Notes: generated by a model not told the origin, from the letters alone. A DNA stretch of 64,000 nucleotides from Bacillus rhizoplanae (GCF_917563915.1 NZ_CAKJTI010000001.1:1-64000); one strand, 5' to 3'; positions 37,571 through 47,301 are shown, counted from the stretch's first letter. A program made the numbers and translations.

Positions 37571-38764
37571 TTATAAATTTAATAAATGACCTAATTTTGT
37601 TGATTTGGTTTGTAAATATGCCTTATTTTCTTCTTTTGCCGGCATTTGCAACGGTACGCGTTCGACAACTTCTAGATCATAACCTTGTAAGCCTGCAATT
37701 TTACGTGGGTTATTTGTTAAGAGACGAAGTTGTTGTAATCCTAAATCTTTTAAAATTTGTGCACCAATACCATAATCGCGAAGATCAGCTGCAAAGCCAA
37801 GCTTTTCATTTGCTTCTACAGTATCGTAACCTTCTTCTTGCAGCTTATATGCTCGTAATTTATTAAGCAGTCCAATGCCGCGTCCTTCTTGACGCATGTA
37901 TAGAAGAACTCCTTTTCCTTCTCGTTCAATTTGAGCGAGAGCGGCATGAAGCTGCGGACCGCAGTCGCAGCGGCAAGACCCAAATACATCGCCAGTTAAA
38001 CATTCAGAATGGACGCGTACAAGAGTTGGTTCACCTGTGGAAATATCTCCTTTTATAAGAGCAATATGTTCTTTATCGTCAAGAGAATTGGAATAGCCAA
38101 TTGCTTGGAATGTACCAAATTCCGTTGGTAAAGTAATTTCCACTTCGCGCTGTACTAACGTTTCATGATGACGGCGATATGCAATTAAGTCCTCAATTGT
38201 AATCATTTTGAGATTAAATTGCTTTGCGATTTCTAATAAATCAGGTACTCGTGCCATCGTGCCATCTTCATTTATAATTTCACAAATGACGCCTGCTGGT
38301 TCTGCACCGCATAATTTTGCTAAATCTACAGCAGCCTCTGTATGCCCAGCGCGGCGGAGAACACCACCTGCTTTTGCGATTAAAGGGAAAATATGTCCAG
38401 GACGTTTAAAATCACTTGCTTTCGCCTTTGGGTTTAATAGTTCGCGTACAGTTGTCGCACGTTCATGAGCACTAATACCAGTTGTTGTTGAAATGTGATC
38501 GATGCTAACTGTAAAGGCGGTGCCGTGAGAATCTGTATTATGTGAAACCATTGGCTCTAATTCCAAACGATCAGCATATTTCTCTGTAATTGGGACACAT
38601 ACAAGACCGCGCCCGTGTGTAATCATAAAATTGATTGTTTCCGGTGTAATATACTCAGCTAAGGCAATAAAGTCCCCTTCGTTTTCTCTATGTTCATCAT
38701 CACAAACGATGACAACTTTTCCTTGCTTTAAATCTTCTAGCGCTTCTTCAATACGATGAAACAT
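37571..38764 (-). CDS. ribBA: Bifunctional DHBP synthase / GTP cyclohydrolase II
   Basis: RibBA makes both precursors of lumazine. It has 397 residues. The N-terminal RibB half carries [16 protein letters not shown] near 26, [13 protein letters not shown] near 137 and [13 protein letters not shown] near 156. The C-terminal RibA half carries the zinc site [20 protein letters not shown] near 254 and [10 protein letters not shown] near 293. The ATG at 38764 has gggagg upstream; the open frame extends further but lacks a good site. Confidence 0.94.
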   Translation of the reverse strand: MFHRIEEALEDLKQGKVVIVCDDEHRENEGDFIALAEYITPETINFMITHGRGLVCVPITEKYADRLELEPMVSHNTDSHGTAFTVSIDHISTTTGISAHERATTVRELLNPKAKASDFKRPGHIFPLIAKAGGVLRRAGHTEAAVDLAKLCGAEPAGVICEIINEDGTMARVPDLLEIAKQFNLKMITIEDLIAYRRHHETLVQREVEITLPTEFGTFQAIGYSNSLDDKEHIALIKGDISTGEPTLVRVHSECLTGDVFGSCRCDCGPQLHAALAQIEREGKGVLLYMRQEGRGIGLLNKLRAYKLQEEGYDTVEANEKLGFAADLRDYGIGAQILKDLGLQQLRLLTNNPRKIAGLQGYDLEVVERVPLQMPAKEENKAYLQTKSTKLGHLLNL

Positions 38765-38777
38765 TTCATTTCCTCCC

Positions 38778-39422
38778 TTATAAGAATCCCTTGTCTTGTA
38801 AAAAGCTTTCTGTAAGTGAGCTTTTTTTAGGTGTTGGCTGCGTAATAAAACGTTCAATATATTTTCCAATCATATCGCACTCAATATTCACGATATCGCC
38901 GGCAGTTTTCTTGCCGATTACTGACTGACTTAATGTGTGTGGAATGAGAGAGATTGTGATGGAAGATTCATCAACACCAAAAATCGTAAGACTCGTACCA
39001 TCAATGGCAACGGATCCTTTTTGTAAACAATAACGAAGTAGTTCATTTGGTAATTGTATTTTGTAATATACGGCATTAAAGCTCCGTTTTTTATCAATAA
39101 TTGTTCCAATACCGTCAATGTGCCCTGTAACGAAATGCCCACCGAAGCGCCCGTTTGCACTCATAGCTCGCTCTAAATTTACTTTTGCACCGCGGCTAAG
39201 AGTTTGCAGTGAAGTTGCTCGCATCGTCTCTGGCATGACATCAACGGTAAAAGAGTGTGCTGTAAAAGAAGTGACGGTTAAACATATCCCGTTTACAGCA
39301 ATGCTGTCACCTAAGTTTACGTCTGACAAAATCGTTTGCGCCGAAATTGTAAGTTGCATTGCTTCACCGGTTTGTTGCATGTTAGCGATTGTTCCGAGTT
39401 CCTCAACAATTCCTGTGAACAT
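38778..39422 (-). CDS. ribE: Riboflavin synthase, alpha chain
   Basis: RibE converts two lumazine molecules into riboflavin. It has 214 residues as two homologous barrels. The N-terminal [19 protein letters not shown] near 49, and the repeat-two [12 protein letters not shown] near 101 and GTSLTI near 148 are typical. The ATG at 39422 has gaggtgcc before it and overlaps the 3' end of ribD by 20 bases. Confidence 0.94.
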   Translation of the reverse strand: MFTGIVEELGTIANMQQTGEAMQLTISAQTILSDVNLGDSIAVNGICLTVTSFTAHSFTVDVMPETMRATSLQTLSRGAKVNLERAMSANGRFGGHFVTGHIDGIGTIIDKKRSFNAVYYKIQLPNELLRYCLQKGSVAIDGTSLTIFGVDESSITISLIPHTLSQSVIGKKTAGDIVNIECDMIGKYIERFITQPTPKKSSLTESFLQDKGFL

Positions 39423-40515
39423 AAGGCACCTCTTTTCTTGGAGTGGCAACTACTTTTATATCATCGCCGATTTGTTCCATCGATTGAATGTGCAAGGTAA
39501 GTGCATCTTGCAGTTTTGTGAAACCATTTCCGCCAAACCATGTTGGAGCTTCTTTACCACCAATTAGTTTTGGACTAATATACGTAATCAGTTCATGAAA
39601 ACATTTTGCTTCTAAGAAACTTGCATGAATAGTTTGTCCGCCTTCGACAAAAAGAGAAAGAATATTTTTTTCTCCAAGAAGATCAAGCAGTTCGTTTATT
39701 TCAATGTTACTCGTCTTCATTTGCAGTACAGATACCATATTAGATTGGAATTTTGCAATTTTCTCTTTGGAAACGCCATTTCCAACAACAATCCATGTTG
39801 GAACCTCTCCGTCTGTAATCACATGAGATGAAAGTGGAGTTCGCAAATGCGTGTCAAGTACGACGCGAATCGGATTTTTTCCACCATTTACAAGGCGCGT
39901 AGTTAAATGCGGATTATCGGTAATTATTGTATTTACACCAACGAGAATGGCATCGTGTGTATGGCGATAACGATGTACATCAGCGCGCGATGATTCACCT
40001 GTAATCCATTTACTTTCTCCTGTACGAGTAGCGATTTTTCCATCTAGACTCATTGCTGTTTTTAAGGTTACAAATGGGCGCTTTGTTTTCATGTAGTGAA
40101 AAAAGTAACGATTTAATTCTTTTGCTTCTTTTTCGAGTACACCAATTGTTACGTCAATTCCAGCTTCCCGTAAACGCTTGACACCTCGACCTGAAACGAG
40201 TGGGTTACTATCGAGTACTGCGATGACCACTCGTTTGACGTTTTTGGCTATAAGTAAATCACAGCAAGGAGGCGTTCTTCCGTGATGACTGCACGGTTCT
40301 AATGTTACGTACACTGTTGCACCATGAGCTTGTTCACCCGCCATCTGAAGAGCGTGAACTTCTGCGTGTTCAGTTCCTGCTCGTAAATGGGCTCCTACTC
40401 CAATGATATTTCCATCTTTTACAACAACAGCACCGACCATTGGATTAGGACTTGTTTGACCAGCTGTATTTTTTGCTAATTGCAAAGCAAGTGCCATATA
40501 TTCTTGATCTGTCAT
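39403..40515 (-). CDS. ribD: Bifunctional riboflavin deaminase/reductase RibD
   Basis: RibD carries out the deamination and reduction steps of riboflavin synthesis. It has 370 residues. The N-terminal zinc deaminase has TEHAEVHALQMA near 48 and LEPCSHHGRTPPC near 72. The C-terminal reductase has FVTLKTAMSLDGKIATRTGESKWITG near 147 and LFVEGGQTIHASFL near 294. It is the first gene of the rib operon, under an FMN riboswitch. An agaggtga site precedes the ATG. Confidence 0.95.
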   Translation of the reverse strand: MTDQEYMALALQLAKNTAGQTSPNPMVGAVVVKDGNIIGVGAHLRAGTEHAEVHALQMAGEQAHGATVYVTLEPCSHHGRTPPCCDLLIAKNVKRVVIAVLDSNPLVSGRGVKRLREAGIDVTIGVLEKEAKELNRYFFHYMKTKRPFVTLKTAMSLDGKIATRTGESKWITGESSRADVHRYRHTHDAILVGVNTIITDNPHLTTRLVNGGKNPIRVVLDTHLRTPLSSHVITDGEVPTWIVVGNGVSKEKIAKFQSNMVSVLQMKTSNIEINELLDLLGEKNILSLFVEGGQTIHASFLEAKCFHELITYISPKLIGGKEAPTWFGGNGFTKLQDALTLHIQSMEQIGDDIKVVATPRKEVPYVHRNC

Positions 40516-40537
40516 AAACTCACCTCTCTAAAAAAAA

Positions 40538-40570
40538 TCAAAAAACCCCAAGGACATAATCCTTGGGGTG
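40538..40570 (-). terminator. Riboswitch terminator before ribD
   Basis: On the minus strand ACCCCAAGGA/TCCTTGGGGT with TTATG loop is followed by TTTTTT, only about 25 bases before ribD. It is the probable off-state terminator of the FMN leader. Confidence 0.85.
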
Positions 40571-40818
40571 AGAGAGACGATGTTTCTAGAAATATAAGAA
40601 GGATACGAGAGTCTACTTAAGAAACCTAGCAATTATTGATATGTTTGCGTAGAAAAGAAGCCAAGCAAATATCTACTTTTTCACATGCTAGTGTTATCGT
40701 GTTATTTCAGCAGAGAAACAGATGGTATACGAAAAGAAACATATGTATGTCTAAAAATAAACAATACAAATGTGCATGCTGAAATAAACGTTGTATCCTA
40801 TTATACGTACTAGAAAAC

Positions 40819-40960
40819 ATATCCTTCTCCCATCCAGACTATACTGTCGGCTCTAGATTCTCACTAGATCCACCGTTTTCAACTTGAAAGCGGGTCACGG
40901 ACTTAGAAGTGTGAACTTCATCACCGCCGGTTGGGAATTTCACCCGACCCCGAAGGATGC
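40819..40960 (-). promoter_or_regulatory. FMN riboswitch (RFN element) of the rib operon
   Basis: On the minus strand the conserved blocks occur in order: ATCCTTCGGGGTCGGGTG, AATTCCCAACCGGCGGTGA, AGTCCGTGACCCGC, and GACAGTATAGTCTGGATGGG, closed by GAAGGAT pairing with the first ATCCTTC. A TATAAT-type -10 lies at 40972-40977. About 250 bases (40571-40818) separate the aptamer from the terminator; I saw no gene there. Confidence 0.95.
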
Positions 40961-41127
40961 TGTTTGCTCACATTATAGCACAAAAAAGAAAAAAGGCTAT
41001 AAAAAATATTTGAATGTGAAGAATTGCATGAAAATAAAGAAGGAGCTAAAGCTACATTAGCGGCGGGATTAATTTGCTATACTAGTGTAGAAAAGGTTTT
41101 ATATCGTGTTTAAAACGAGGTGAGAGT

Positions 41128-41535
41128 ATGAAAAAATATATTGCTGTAGGAATAGGCGGTATTATTGGAGCTTTAGCTCGCTATGGAGTAGGCCAATTGC
41201 TTGAACCAACATCTTTTGCTGTTTTCCCGTTAGCAACATGGTTAGCCAATATGAGTGGTAGCTTTTTATTAGCATTTTTAACGATGTCTGTTTTTCGGAT
41301 GAAACAAGTTTCACCGCTTATGATAAGTGCCGTTGGTACAGGAATAATTGGTTCATTTACAACATTTTCAACATTTAGCGTGGATACGCTGAAGCTATTG
41401 CAGCATGAGGCGTTCACAATGGCTTTTTTATATGTGAGTGCGAGTATGATAGGGGGATTATTTTTCGCTTTTGGCGGATTTTATGTTGGGAATGTGCTAT
41501 ATGAACGCGGTATGAGGAAAGAAGGAAACATATGA
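41128..41535 (+). CDS. crcB1: Fluoride channel subunit CrcB (first copy)
   Basis: This is a half-channel for fluoride export, 135 residues with four membrane helices. GGIIGALARYGVGQL near 9, the NMSGSFLLAFL near 46, and GIIGSFTTFSTFSVDTLKLL near 74 are the family signature, including the central Na+ and Phe-box region. It overlaps the second copy by 4 bases (ATGA), which suggests a heterodimer. I saw no fluoride riboswitch upstream. Confidence 0.92.
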   Translation: MKKYIAVGIGGIIGALARYGVGQLLEPTSFAVFPLATWLANMSGSFLLAFLTMSVFRMKQVSPLMISAVGTGIIGSFTTFSTFSVDTLKLLQHEAFTMAFLYVSASMIGGLFFAFGGFYVGNVLYERGMRKEGNI

Positions 41536-41885
41536 ATATTCTACTTGTCAGTATCGGGGGCTTTTTCGGTGCAATTGCACGTTTTTTTATTAGTACTGTA
41601 GCAAAAGAGAAGTACGGAAATACTTTCCCTTATGGAACATTTTTTATAAATATAATCGGCTCATTTTTACTTGGTATATTATATGGTGCTGAAGTAGCTA
41701 AAATGTGGATATTGTTATGTGGTACAGGGTTTATGGGAGCATTTACGACGTTTTCAACATATCAGCTAGAAATGGTTCAACTTATACATACACGAGAAGG
41801 ACAAAAGGCATTACTATATTTTGTTATGAGTTATGCAATAGGTATTGGCAGTGCTTTTGTTGGATTTTATATTGGGAACATGTAA
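41532..41885 (+). CDS. crcB2: Fluoride channel subunit CrcB (second copy)
   Basis: This is the partner half-channel, 117 residues with four helices. GGFFGAIARFFIST near 9, NIIGSFLLGILYG near 40 and GFMGAFTTFSTYQLEMVQL near 64 match CrcB. It begins inside the last codons of crcB1 and a strong bidirectional terminator follows. Confidence 0.92.
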   Translation: MNILLVSIGGFFGAIARFFISTVAKEKYGNTFPYGTFFINIIGSFLLGILYGAEVAKMWILLCGTGFMGAFTTFSTYQLEMVQLIHTREGQKALLYFVMSYAIGIGSAFVGFYIGNM

Positions 41886-41924
41886 AAACACGCGCACATT
41901 TTTTTGTGCGCGTGTTTTTATTAT
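41884..41924. terminator. Convergent terminator between crcB2 and the CDGSH gene
   Basis: AAAAACACGCGCACA pairs perfectly with its complement around TTTTTT. Confidence 0.9.
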
Positions 41925-42124
41925 TCTTTCGGTGCGCGTACAGTAGACTCAAATTTTCCTTTGTGTGAACCATCGCAATACGGCATATTTTGGGATAACC
42001 CGCAGCGGCATAGAGAAAATGCCGGTTTAGCTGGAAATACATTTCCTTCAGCATCGATTAGTTCCACATCCCCTGTAATACGGAACGAACCATTATTATT
42101 TACTTTAATTTGTACTTTCTCCAT
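41921..42124 (-). CDS. CDGSH iron-sulfur domain protein
   Basis: This 67-residue protein contains LCRCGLSQNMPYCDGSH (near 38-54), the three-Cys, one-His pattern that binds a 2Fe-2S cluster in mitoNEET-like proteins. It has no membrane helix, so it is cytoplasmic. A gtaaggaggtg site precedes the ATG. The physiological partner is not known. Confidence 0.88.
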   Translation of the reverse strand: MEKVQIKVNNNGSFRITGDVELIDAEGNVFPAKPAFSLCRCGLSQNMPYCDGSHKGKFESTVRAPKE

Positions 42125-42267
42125 TGTTACACCTCCTTACCAAACGCTTATGTCTATCATATACTTACTAGAATTACTTGACAATGTTTAGAAACAATGC
42201 TTTTTGTGAGAAAATAGAAATGATATAATAAGTCATATACTGAAAAGATATTAAGGTGAACATAAAC

Positions 42268-42510
42268 ATGAACAAACAATTACGTACATTACAAAACATT
42301 GCAAAAGAGCGAACGTGGGTATCGTTTTTAAACAATAATCATCCATACAGCTTACTTCATTGGTCGATTGCTGGTGTACAGCAAGAAGTGAAGGATGTAT
42401 GGTTATTACAAGATGAAGTAACATTTCAAACAACAGAATTCCCATCGCTTGATGAAGCGGTAAAATGGATTTCTGAAAATATGGATCAAGTTACAGACGT
42501 ATTGGCGTAA
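42268..42510 (+). CDS. yqkC: YqkC-like protein (DUF2552 type)
   Basis: This soluble 80-residue protein reads [41 protein letters not shown] and ends [18 protein letters not shown]. Size and position, followed by yqkD, fit the B. subtilis yqkC family of unknown function. The ATG at 42268 is chosen because ttaaggtga lies before it; a GTG at 42256 overlaps that site. Confidence 0.65.
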   Translation: MNKQLRTLQNIAKERTWVSFLNNNHPYSLLHWSIAGVQQEVKDVWLLQDEVTFQTTEFPSLDEAVKWISENMDQVTDVLA

Positions 42511-42572
42511 CATAAGCTTGCTATTAAGTAGGTACTTGACATAATAAGACTTCTGTTGTTGGTTGAGATAGG

Positions 42573-42612
42573 AAAAAGGCTAATTCATTAAGGGATGAAT
42601 TAGCCTTTTTTT
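42573..42612 (+). terminator. Terminator after yqkC
   Basis: AAAAAGGCTAATTCAT/ATGAATTAGCCTTTTT with a TAAGGG loop and T run. Confidence 0.88.
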
Positions 42613-42628
42613 GTGTAATTTCACAGGT

Positions 42629-42739
42629 TTTATCCCGCATTAACGGACAGTAATACCCTTACCTCAAGATTCAGAGAAGAGCGAAGAAGATAGGTGGGGG
42701 ATAACTGCTGGCATGTGCCTGATGGAAGTTTCACTTTAT
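42629..42739 (+). repeat. bcr1-like repeat, 111-base copy
   Basis: TTTATCCCGCATTAACGG to TTTCACTTTAT. The 5' and second stems are kept; most of the 3' stem arm is deleted (GGCATGTGCCTGATGGAAG). Confidence 0.75.
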
Positions 42740-42810
42740 TCCATATGTATAAAAACGTACAATGTGTACATCATACAATCGATAGAAACAGCAAAAGAAG
42801 GTGGAAGTTG

Positions 42811-43269
42811 TTGCGGAAACGATTGAGCATAATAAGTATCATCATGTGTTTTTGTATTGCCGGATGTAATAGAGAGGAACAGGTTAATAAATCAAGTGTC
42901 AAAGGGGTTTTATCCGCCGATCAAATCGAATTTGATATTAAAAATATAAGCCGTGTAGCGCAGTATGATGTGTGGACTGCGAAACAAAACCACACGCTTC
43001 TTGTTATAAACTTTTCTTTAAAAAACAATAGAAACAAAAGTATTGTTGTTAAACCTGCTCAGTTTAATGTTATTTCAACGACTGGAAAAATATACGGGGT
43101 CGTTCAAACGAAAAGGAATCCAAGTATATTGCATGATAGAAGGCTAAAATCATACGATTCATTGCAAACGAGCATTATATTTGAAATGCCTAAAGAAGAG
43201 GTGGAATCTGAATTGTTGTTTGCTCCTGATTTTGCTAAAGATGAACCGATAGTTCTTTCGCTAAAATAA
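42811..43269 (+). CDS. DUF4352-type lipoprotein
   Basis: This is a lipoprotein of about 152 residues. The signal RKRLSIISIIMCFCIAGC has its lipid Cys at residue 19. The body is a beta-sandwich-like domain (TLLVINFSLKNNRNKSIVVKPAQFNVISTTGKIYGV), as in DUF4352 proteins. The TTG at 42811 (or 42808) behind agaaggtgg gives a clean lipoprotein signal; the frame is open upstream only because it runs into the repeat. The function is unknown. Confidence 0.65.
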   Translation: MRKRLSIISIIMCFCIAGCNREEQVNKSSVKGVLSADQIEFDIKNISRVAQYDVWTAKQNHTLLVINFSLKNNRNKSIVVKPAQFNVISTTGKIYGVVQTKRNPSILHDRRLKSYDSLQTSIIFEMPKEEVESELLFAPDFAKDEPIVLSLK

Positions 43270-43355
43270 AATAGAACTTCCATCAGTGGGAGTTTTTTTA
43301 TTCTCCACTGATGGAAAGCTCTCACTAATCAGGTTCTTACTGCCCAAAAGTAGCG
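43266..43355 (-). repeat. Degenerate bcr1-like repeat
   Basis: The reverse orientation shows CTTCCATCAGTGGGAG, a T-rich loop and CTCCACTGATGGAAAG, then TTACTGCCC near the far end. The hairpin lies just after the lipoprotein stop and may end its transcript. Confidence 0.6.
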
Positions 43356-43360
43356 AAGTA

Positions 43361-43388
43361 AAAAACAGGCTTATGCAAGCCTGTTTTT
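43361..43388 (-). terminator. Terminator of yqkD
   Basis: AAAAACAGGCTT/AAGCCTGTTTTT around ATGC; the yqkD stop lies within the stem. Confidence 0.8.
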
Positions 43389-44294
43389 TGTTTCGTTTAC
43401 GTATGTTGTTAAAAATTGATCAATTGCCGATTCATATTCTTCTTTATTTTCTGCATAAGAACAAGCGTGAGCGCCTTTTTCTGCAATAAAGAGTTCTTTT
43501 GCGCCTTCTTTTGCTTCATGCAATGCTTGTGTCATTTTGCATAAAATGTATTCATCGTCTTTACTATGGATGAACAACACAGGATTTTTAATGTTTTTTA
43601 CACAATCAATTGGAGAAATTTCACGAATTGTATAACCATCGCGCACTTTTAAAAGTGTATTAGCTATTGGTAAAAGAGGCCATTTCGGCAAATGGAACTC
43701 AACCTTTAAACGGTAATGAAGCTGCTCATAAAAGTCAGAGAATGGACAGTCGGCAATGTAAAAGTCAGCACCGTCCTCGACCATACCTGCATATTGTAAT
43801 AATGTTGCTGCTCCCATTGATTCACCATGAATACCAAGTGTAATATTTGAACCGAAGCGTTGTTTGAGCCAATCTACTACCGTTTTTAAATCGTGTTTTT
43901 CATAATAGCCGTAACTTGTTGTTTTTCCTCCTGTTTGTCCGTGACGGCGATGATCGTAAATAAATACATTGAATCCTCTGTTTAAAAATAAATTCGCATA
44001 TTTTACTGAGTTCATTTTGTTGACGGTTACGCCGTGACAAAAAATCATGAACTTATTTGAATGGCTAGTAGGAATATAGTAACCATGAATGTCATAACCA
44101 AATTGCGAAGAGAGGTATACTTCTTCTTTCTGTAGAGCTTCAAAATCCTCCAAGCGAAAATGCTGTTTTGTTTCACGGTCTAAAATTTCTTTTTCTGTTT
44201 TTTTCTTTAAATACATGACTGTATTCGTGAAGAAAATACCAATCCCAATAAGAGTACCCAATACCGTTAGTAATGCTGTCCAAAACGCTTTCAT
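43371..44294 (-). CDS. yqkD: Alpha/beta hydrolase with N-terminal membrane anchor (YqkD-like)
   Basis: This 307-residue hydrolase begins with a membrane helix (FWTALLTVLGTLIGIGIFFTNTVMYL). The alpha/beta fold follows: MIFCHGVTVNK near 84, YDHRRHGQTGG near 113, nucleophile GIHGESMGAATLL near 154, acid in HSKDDEYI near 246 and His in GAHACSY near 276. Gene order beside yqkC and before yqkE supports the name. The substrate is unknown. Confidence 0.82.
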   Translation of the reverse strand: MKAFWTALLTVLGTLIGIGIFFTNTVMYLKKKTEKEILDRETKQHFRLEDFEALQKEEVYLSSQFGYDIHGYYIPTSHSNKFMIFCHGVTVNKMNSVKYANLFLNRGFNVFIYDHRRHGQTGGKTTSYGYYEKHDLKTVVDWLKQRFGSNITLGIHGESMGAATLLQYAGMVEDGADFYIADCPFSDFYEQLHYRLKVEFHLPKWPLLPIANTLLKVRDGYTIREISPIDCVKNIKNPVLFIHSKDDEYILCKMTQALHEAKEGAKELFIAEKGAHACSYAENKEEYESAIDQFLTTYVNETKNRLA

Positions 44295-44372
44295 ACTCCA
44301 TCCTCCAAGCTACAATACATATGATACAATTATATTGTATCATAACAATCTGTAAAGGTGAGAGAAGTGAGT

Positions 44373-44864
44373 ATGATGAGAATTCAAAATATAACAGCAG
44401 AGATGCGAGAAGAAATTGGTCAATTTATGCAAGAAAATTGGGGCAGTACTGTAATGGTTTCAAGAGGACATATTCATCAATTAGATCGATTACCAGGGTT
44501 TCTTGTAGTGGAAAATAACGAAATAATAGGAATTATCACATATTATATCATTGATAAAAATTGTGAAATTGTATCACTTGATAGTTTCAAAGAAAAAAGA
44601 GGGATTGGTACACAGCTTGTAGAGTCTGTAATAGATGCGGCAAAGAAACAATTTTGTGAAAAAATTTGGCTTATCACGACAAATGATAATGTAAATGCGA
44701 TGCGATTTTACCAGAAACGAGGATTTACTATGACAAATCTATACATAGATGGTGTACAAGAAGCTCGTAAGTTGAAACGAGAAATTCCGATTATTGGCTA
44801 TGAGGGGATTCCAATCTTACATGAAATTGAGTTTGAAAAAAAAATATGTCAAATTAAAAGTTAG
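44373..44864 (+). CDS. GNAT family N-acetyltransferase
   Basis: This protein of 163 residues has the GNAT fold. FLVVENNEIIGIITYYI near 40, the acetyl-CoA loop SFKEKRGIGTQLVESVI near 70, and NVNAMRFYQKRGFTM near 105 are visible. An upstream in-frame GTG at 44358 and an ATG at 44376 are possible alternative starts. The substrate is unknown. It stands alone, divergent from yqkD. Confidence 0.8.
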   Translation: MMRIQNITAEMREEIGQFMQENWGSTVMVSRGHIHQLDRLPGFLVVENNEIIGIITYYIIDKNCEIVSLDSFKEKRGIGTQLVESVIDAAKKQFCEKIWLITTNDNVNAMRFYQKRGFTMTNLYIDGVQEARKLKREIPIIGYEGIPILHEIEFEKKICQIKS

Positions 44865-45044
44865 ATAGACTAAAATATATGCTCTTATTTTATAAATAGG
44901 AAGTTTTTTTATTATAGGAATTTATTAGGAGAAAATGAATGTGATAATTACATGAATGTGCTAATTTGATAATTTCACAGACTAGTATACATCATATATA
45001 ATTACAATGATTCTAATGATTAGGATGAGAAAAGGAGAGATGAG

Positions 45045-46211
45045 ATGATATTTTTCTTTCAATTAGCAGTAATTTTGCTAAGTACAAAGCTTGCGGGTGA
45101 CTTAAGTGTCAGGCTAGGGCAACCGTCTGTACTTGGAAAACTTATTGTTGGTATTGTGATTGGTCCAGCAGTATTGGGATTAATTGATAATACAGATTTA
45201 CTGAAGCAATTAAGTGAAGTCGGGGTTATTCTCCTCATGTTTATGGCTGGTTTAGAAACGGATTTAAAGGAACTAAATGAAAATCGCAATTCTTCTTTAG
45301 CAGTAGCAGTGGGTGGAATTATTATGCCGTTTCTAGGTGGCTATGTTGCCGGTCTGATTATGGGAATGGAGCAAGCAAATGCAGTCTTTTTAGGCTTACT
45401 TCTTTGTGCAACTAGCGTTAGTATCTCTGTGCAAACGCTTCGGGATTTAGGGAAAATGAAAACGCGCGAAAGTACAACAATGCTTGGCGCAGCTGTGTTT
45501 GATGATATCCTTGTTGTTATTTTGCTTGCTTTTGCCATGAGTTTCTTAGGTGCAGGTGATGTGAATCTAACGATGATTATTTTGAAAAAGGTTGTCTTCT
45601 TCGCAGCTATTATCCTAATCGGATGGAAAGGTGTTCCAATGATTATGCGCTGGCTTTCTCCGCTTCGTGTGTCAGAATCTATTATTAGCGCAGCCCTTAT
45701 TATTTGTTTCTCCTTCGCTTATTTTGGAGAATTACTAGGAATAGCGGGAATTATCGGAGCGTTTGCGGCAGGGATTGCTATCTCCCAAACAGATTATAAA
45801 CATGAAGTTGAGAAGAAAGTTGAACCAATTGCCTATGCAATGTTTGTTCCTATTTTCTTTGTAAGTATTGGGATGAATATTACGTTTGCAGGACTTGGAG
45901 ATAAAGTTTGGTTTATCGTCATTTTAACAGTAATTGCTGTGTTAACGAAATTGATTGGTTGTGGCCTTGGAGCACGTATGACAGGTTTTGATTTACAGTC
46001 TTCTACAATCATTGGATCTGGAATGATTTCACGTGGCGAAGTAGCCTTGATTATTGCAGGACAAGGTTTAGCTTCAGGATTATTAGCGCAAGATTACTTT
46101 ACAGCGATTGTTATTGTTGTTATTTTGACAACGATGATTACACCGCCGATGTTGAAGAAAACATTTGCGATAAAAGACAAGCAATTGAAAGAGGAAAGAA
46201 GTGCAATGTAA
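45045..46211 (+). CDS. Monovalent cation:proton antiporter-2 (CPA2) family protein
   Basis: This is a polytopic transporter of 388 residues with about 12 hydrophobic segments, related to NapA/KefB. RLGQPSVLGKLIVGIVIGPAVLG near 23, LMFMAGLETDLKEL near 65, GAAVFDDILVVILLAF near 148, and FVPIFFVSIGMNI near 267 are typical. No RCK/TrkA domain is attached. A gagatgag site precedes the ATG. It probably exchanges Na+ or K+ for H+. The terminator stem includes its stop. Confidence 0.85.
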   Translation: MIFFFQLAVILLSTKLAGDLSVRLGQPSVLGKLIVGIVIGPAVLGLIDNTDLLKQLSEVGVILLMFMAGLETDLKELNENRNSSLAVAVGGIIMPFLGGYVAGLIMGMEQANAVFLGLLLCATSVSISVQTLRDLGKMKTRESTTMLGAAVFDDILVVILLAFAMSFLGAGDVNLTMIILKKVVFFAAIILIGWKGVPMIMRWLSPLRVSESIISAALIICFSFAYFGELLGIAGIIGAFAAGIAISQTDYKHEVEKKVEPIAYAMFVPIFFVSIGMNITFAGLGDKVWFIVILTVIAVLTKLIGCGLGARMTGFDLQSSTIIGSGMISRGEVALIIAGQGLASGLLAQDYFTAIVIVVILTTMITPPMLKKTFAIKDKQLKEERSAM

Positions 46212-46226
46212 GCACTTCTTTTTTTT
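46197..46226 (+). terminator. Terminator of the CPA2 antiporter gene
   Basis: AGAAGTGC/GCACTTCT followed by a long T run; the stop codon is in the loop. Confidence 0.85.
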
Positions 46227-46326
46227 ATGTAACAATTTTCAGAAATATATAACAATAACCTTGACGTAGGCTTTATTTTGTTTTACGGTGAAATTGTAAA
46301 CCATTTCCATGTTAAGGGGTGAAGAT

Positions 46327-47271
46327 GTGGCAACGATACGCGATGTTGCAAAGTTGGCAGGAGTTTCAGTCGCAACAGTTTCACGAGTATTAAATGAAAA
46401 AGGGTATGTACATGAAGATACGGTAAAACAAGTGAAGAAAGCAATTGAGGAGTTGCAATATAGACCAAATGCGGTGGCCAAGGCGCTATTTAAAAAATCT
46501 TCTACGATGATTGCTCTGCTTGTACCTGATTTACAAGACCCGGCATCCTTACCATTACTTACAGTTATTGAAGAAGAAGCTTACAAAGAAGGATATCAAA
46601 TTATTATATGCAATATGAAACATAAGCGTGGTTACATGGATGTATTGGAACAAAATAATATTGCAGGTGTTATTATGACACGTGATGTATATGAAAGCTT
46701 GCAAAAAGAAATAACATCAGTTCCGTTTGTAATTGTAGATTCGGTCGAGGGGTTTTCTTTACATTATTATAATGCAGCGATACAAGCTGTTTCTATTCTA
46801 GAAGAGAAAGGATGTCAGTTTCTTGCCTATATTCATGAAGAAACAAATAATGAAGCGATGGAAGAACATTTCACTGGTTTTTTAGACGCGGTTTGGGAGA
46901 GGAAGATATCTTACCGAGTTATAAAAACGCATAGGGAAGAGACAGATTCAGAACAAATAGCTGTGGAGGTATTACAAAAATATCCATACATAGATGGTAT
47001 CATTACTTGTAGCGATATTGTAGGGATCGGCTTTATTCGTGCTGCACAAAAGCTTTATATCTCTATTCCGAAACATTTACAAGTTATTGGTTTAAATGGA
47101 ATTGTACAAGGGGAGTGGTCTACGCCAGCTTTAACGACAATTGCCCAGCCGATAACAAGTGTAGGAGCACTTGCTATTCATAAGTTAATTGCAAAAATAA
47201 AAAAGGTGGAATATAACCAAGAGGTAGCTGATTTGGATTTCGTTCTAATTGAGAGAGAATCAACAAAGTAA
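46327..47271 (+). CDS. LacI family transcriptional regulator
   Basis: This repressor-type protein has 314 residues. The N-terminal helix-turn-helix reads ATIRDVAKLAGVSVATVSRVLNEKGYVHEDT, the LacI/GalR signature. The sugar-binding-like core follows, with LVPDLQDPASLPLLTVIEEEAYKEGYQIIICNMKH near 60. The GTG at 46327 behind aggggtga is chosen over an ATG at 46309. No sugar operon is adjacent, so ligand and target are unknown. Confidence 0.88.
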   Translation: MATIRDVAKLAGVSVATVSRVLNEKGYVHEDTVKQVKKAIEELQYRPNAVAKALFKKSSTMIALLVPDLQDPASLPLLTVIEEEAYKEGYQIIICNMKHKRGYMDVLEQNNIAGVIMTRDVYESLQKEITSVPFVIVDSVEGFSLHYYNAAIQAVSILEEKGCQFLAYIHEETNNEAMEEHFTGFLDAVWERKISYRVIKTHREETDSEQIAVEVLQKYPYIDGIITCSDIVGIGFIRAAQKLYISIPKHLQVIGLNGIVQGEWSTPALTTIAQPITSVGALAIHKLIAKIKKVEYNQEVADLDFVLIERESTK

Positions 47272-47300
47272 AAGGTGCGTGAGAACACGCGCCTTTTTTT
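47270..47300 (+). terminator. Terminator after the LacI gene
   Basis: AAGGTGCGTG pairs with CACGCGCCTT (one mismatch) and ends in seven T. Confidence 0.75.
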
Positions 47301-47301
47301 C

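Noticed and set aside
41000-41127. Fluoride riboswitch before crcB1
   Set aside because: Fluoride channels are often under this riboswitch, but none of its conserved core was found; only a TATACT-type -10 is visible.
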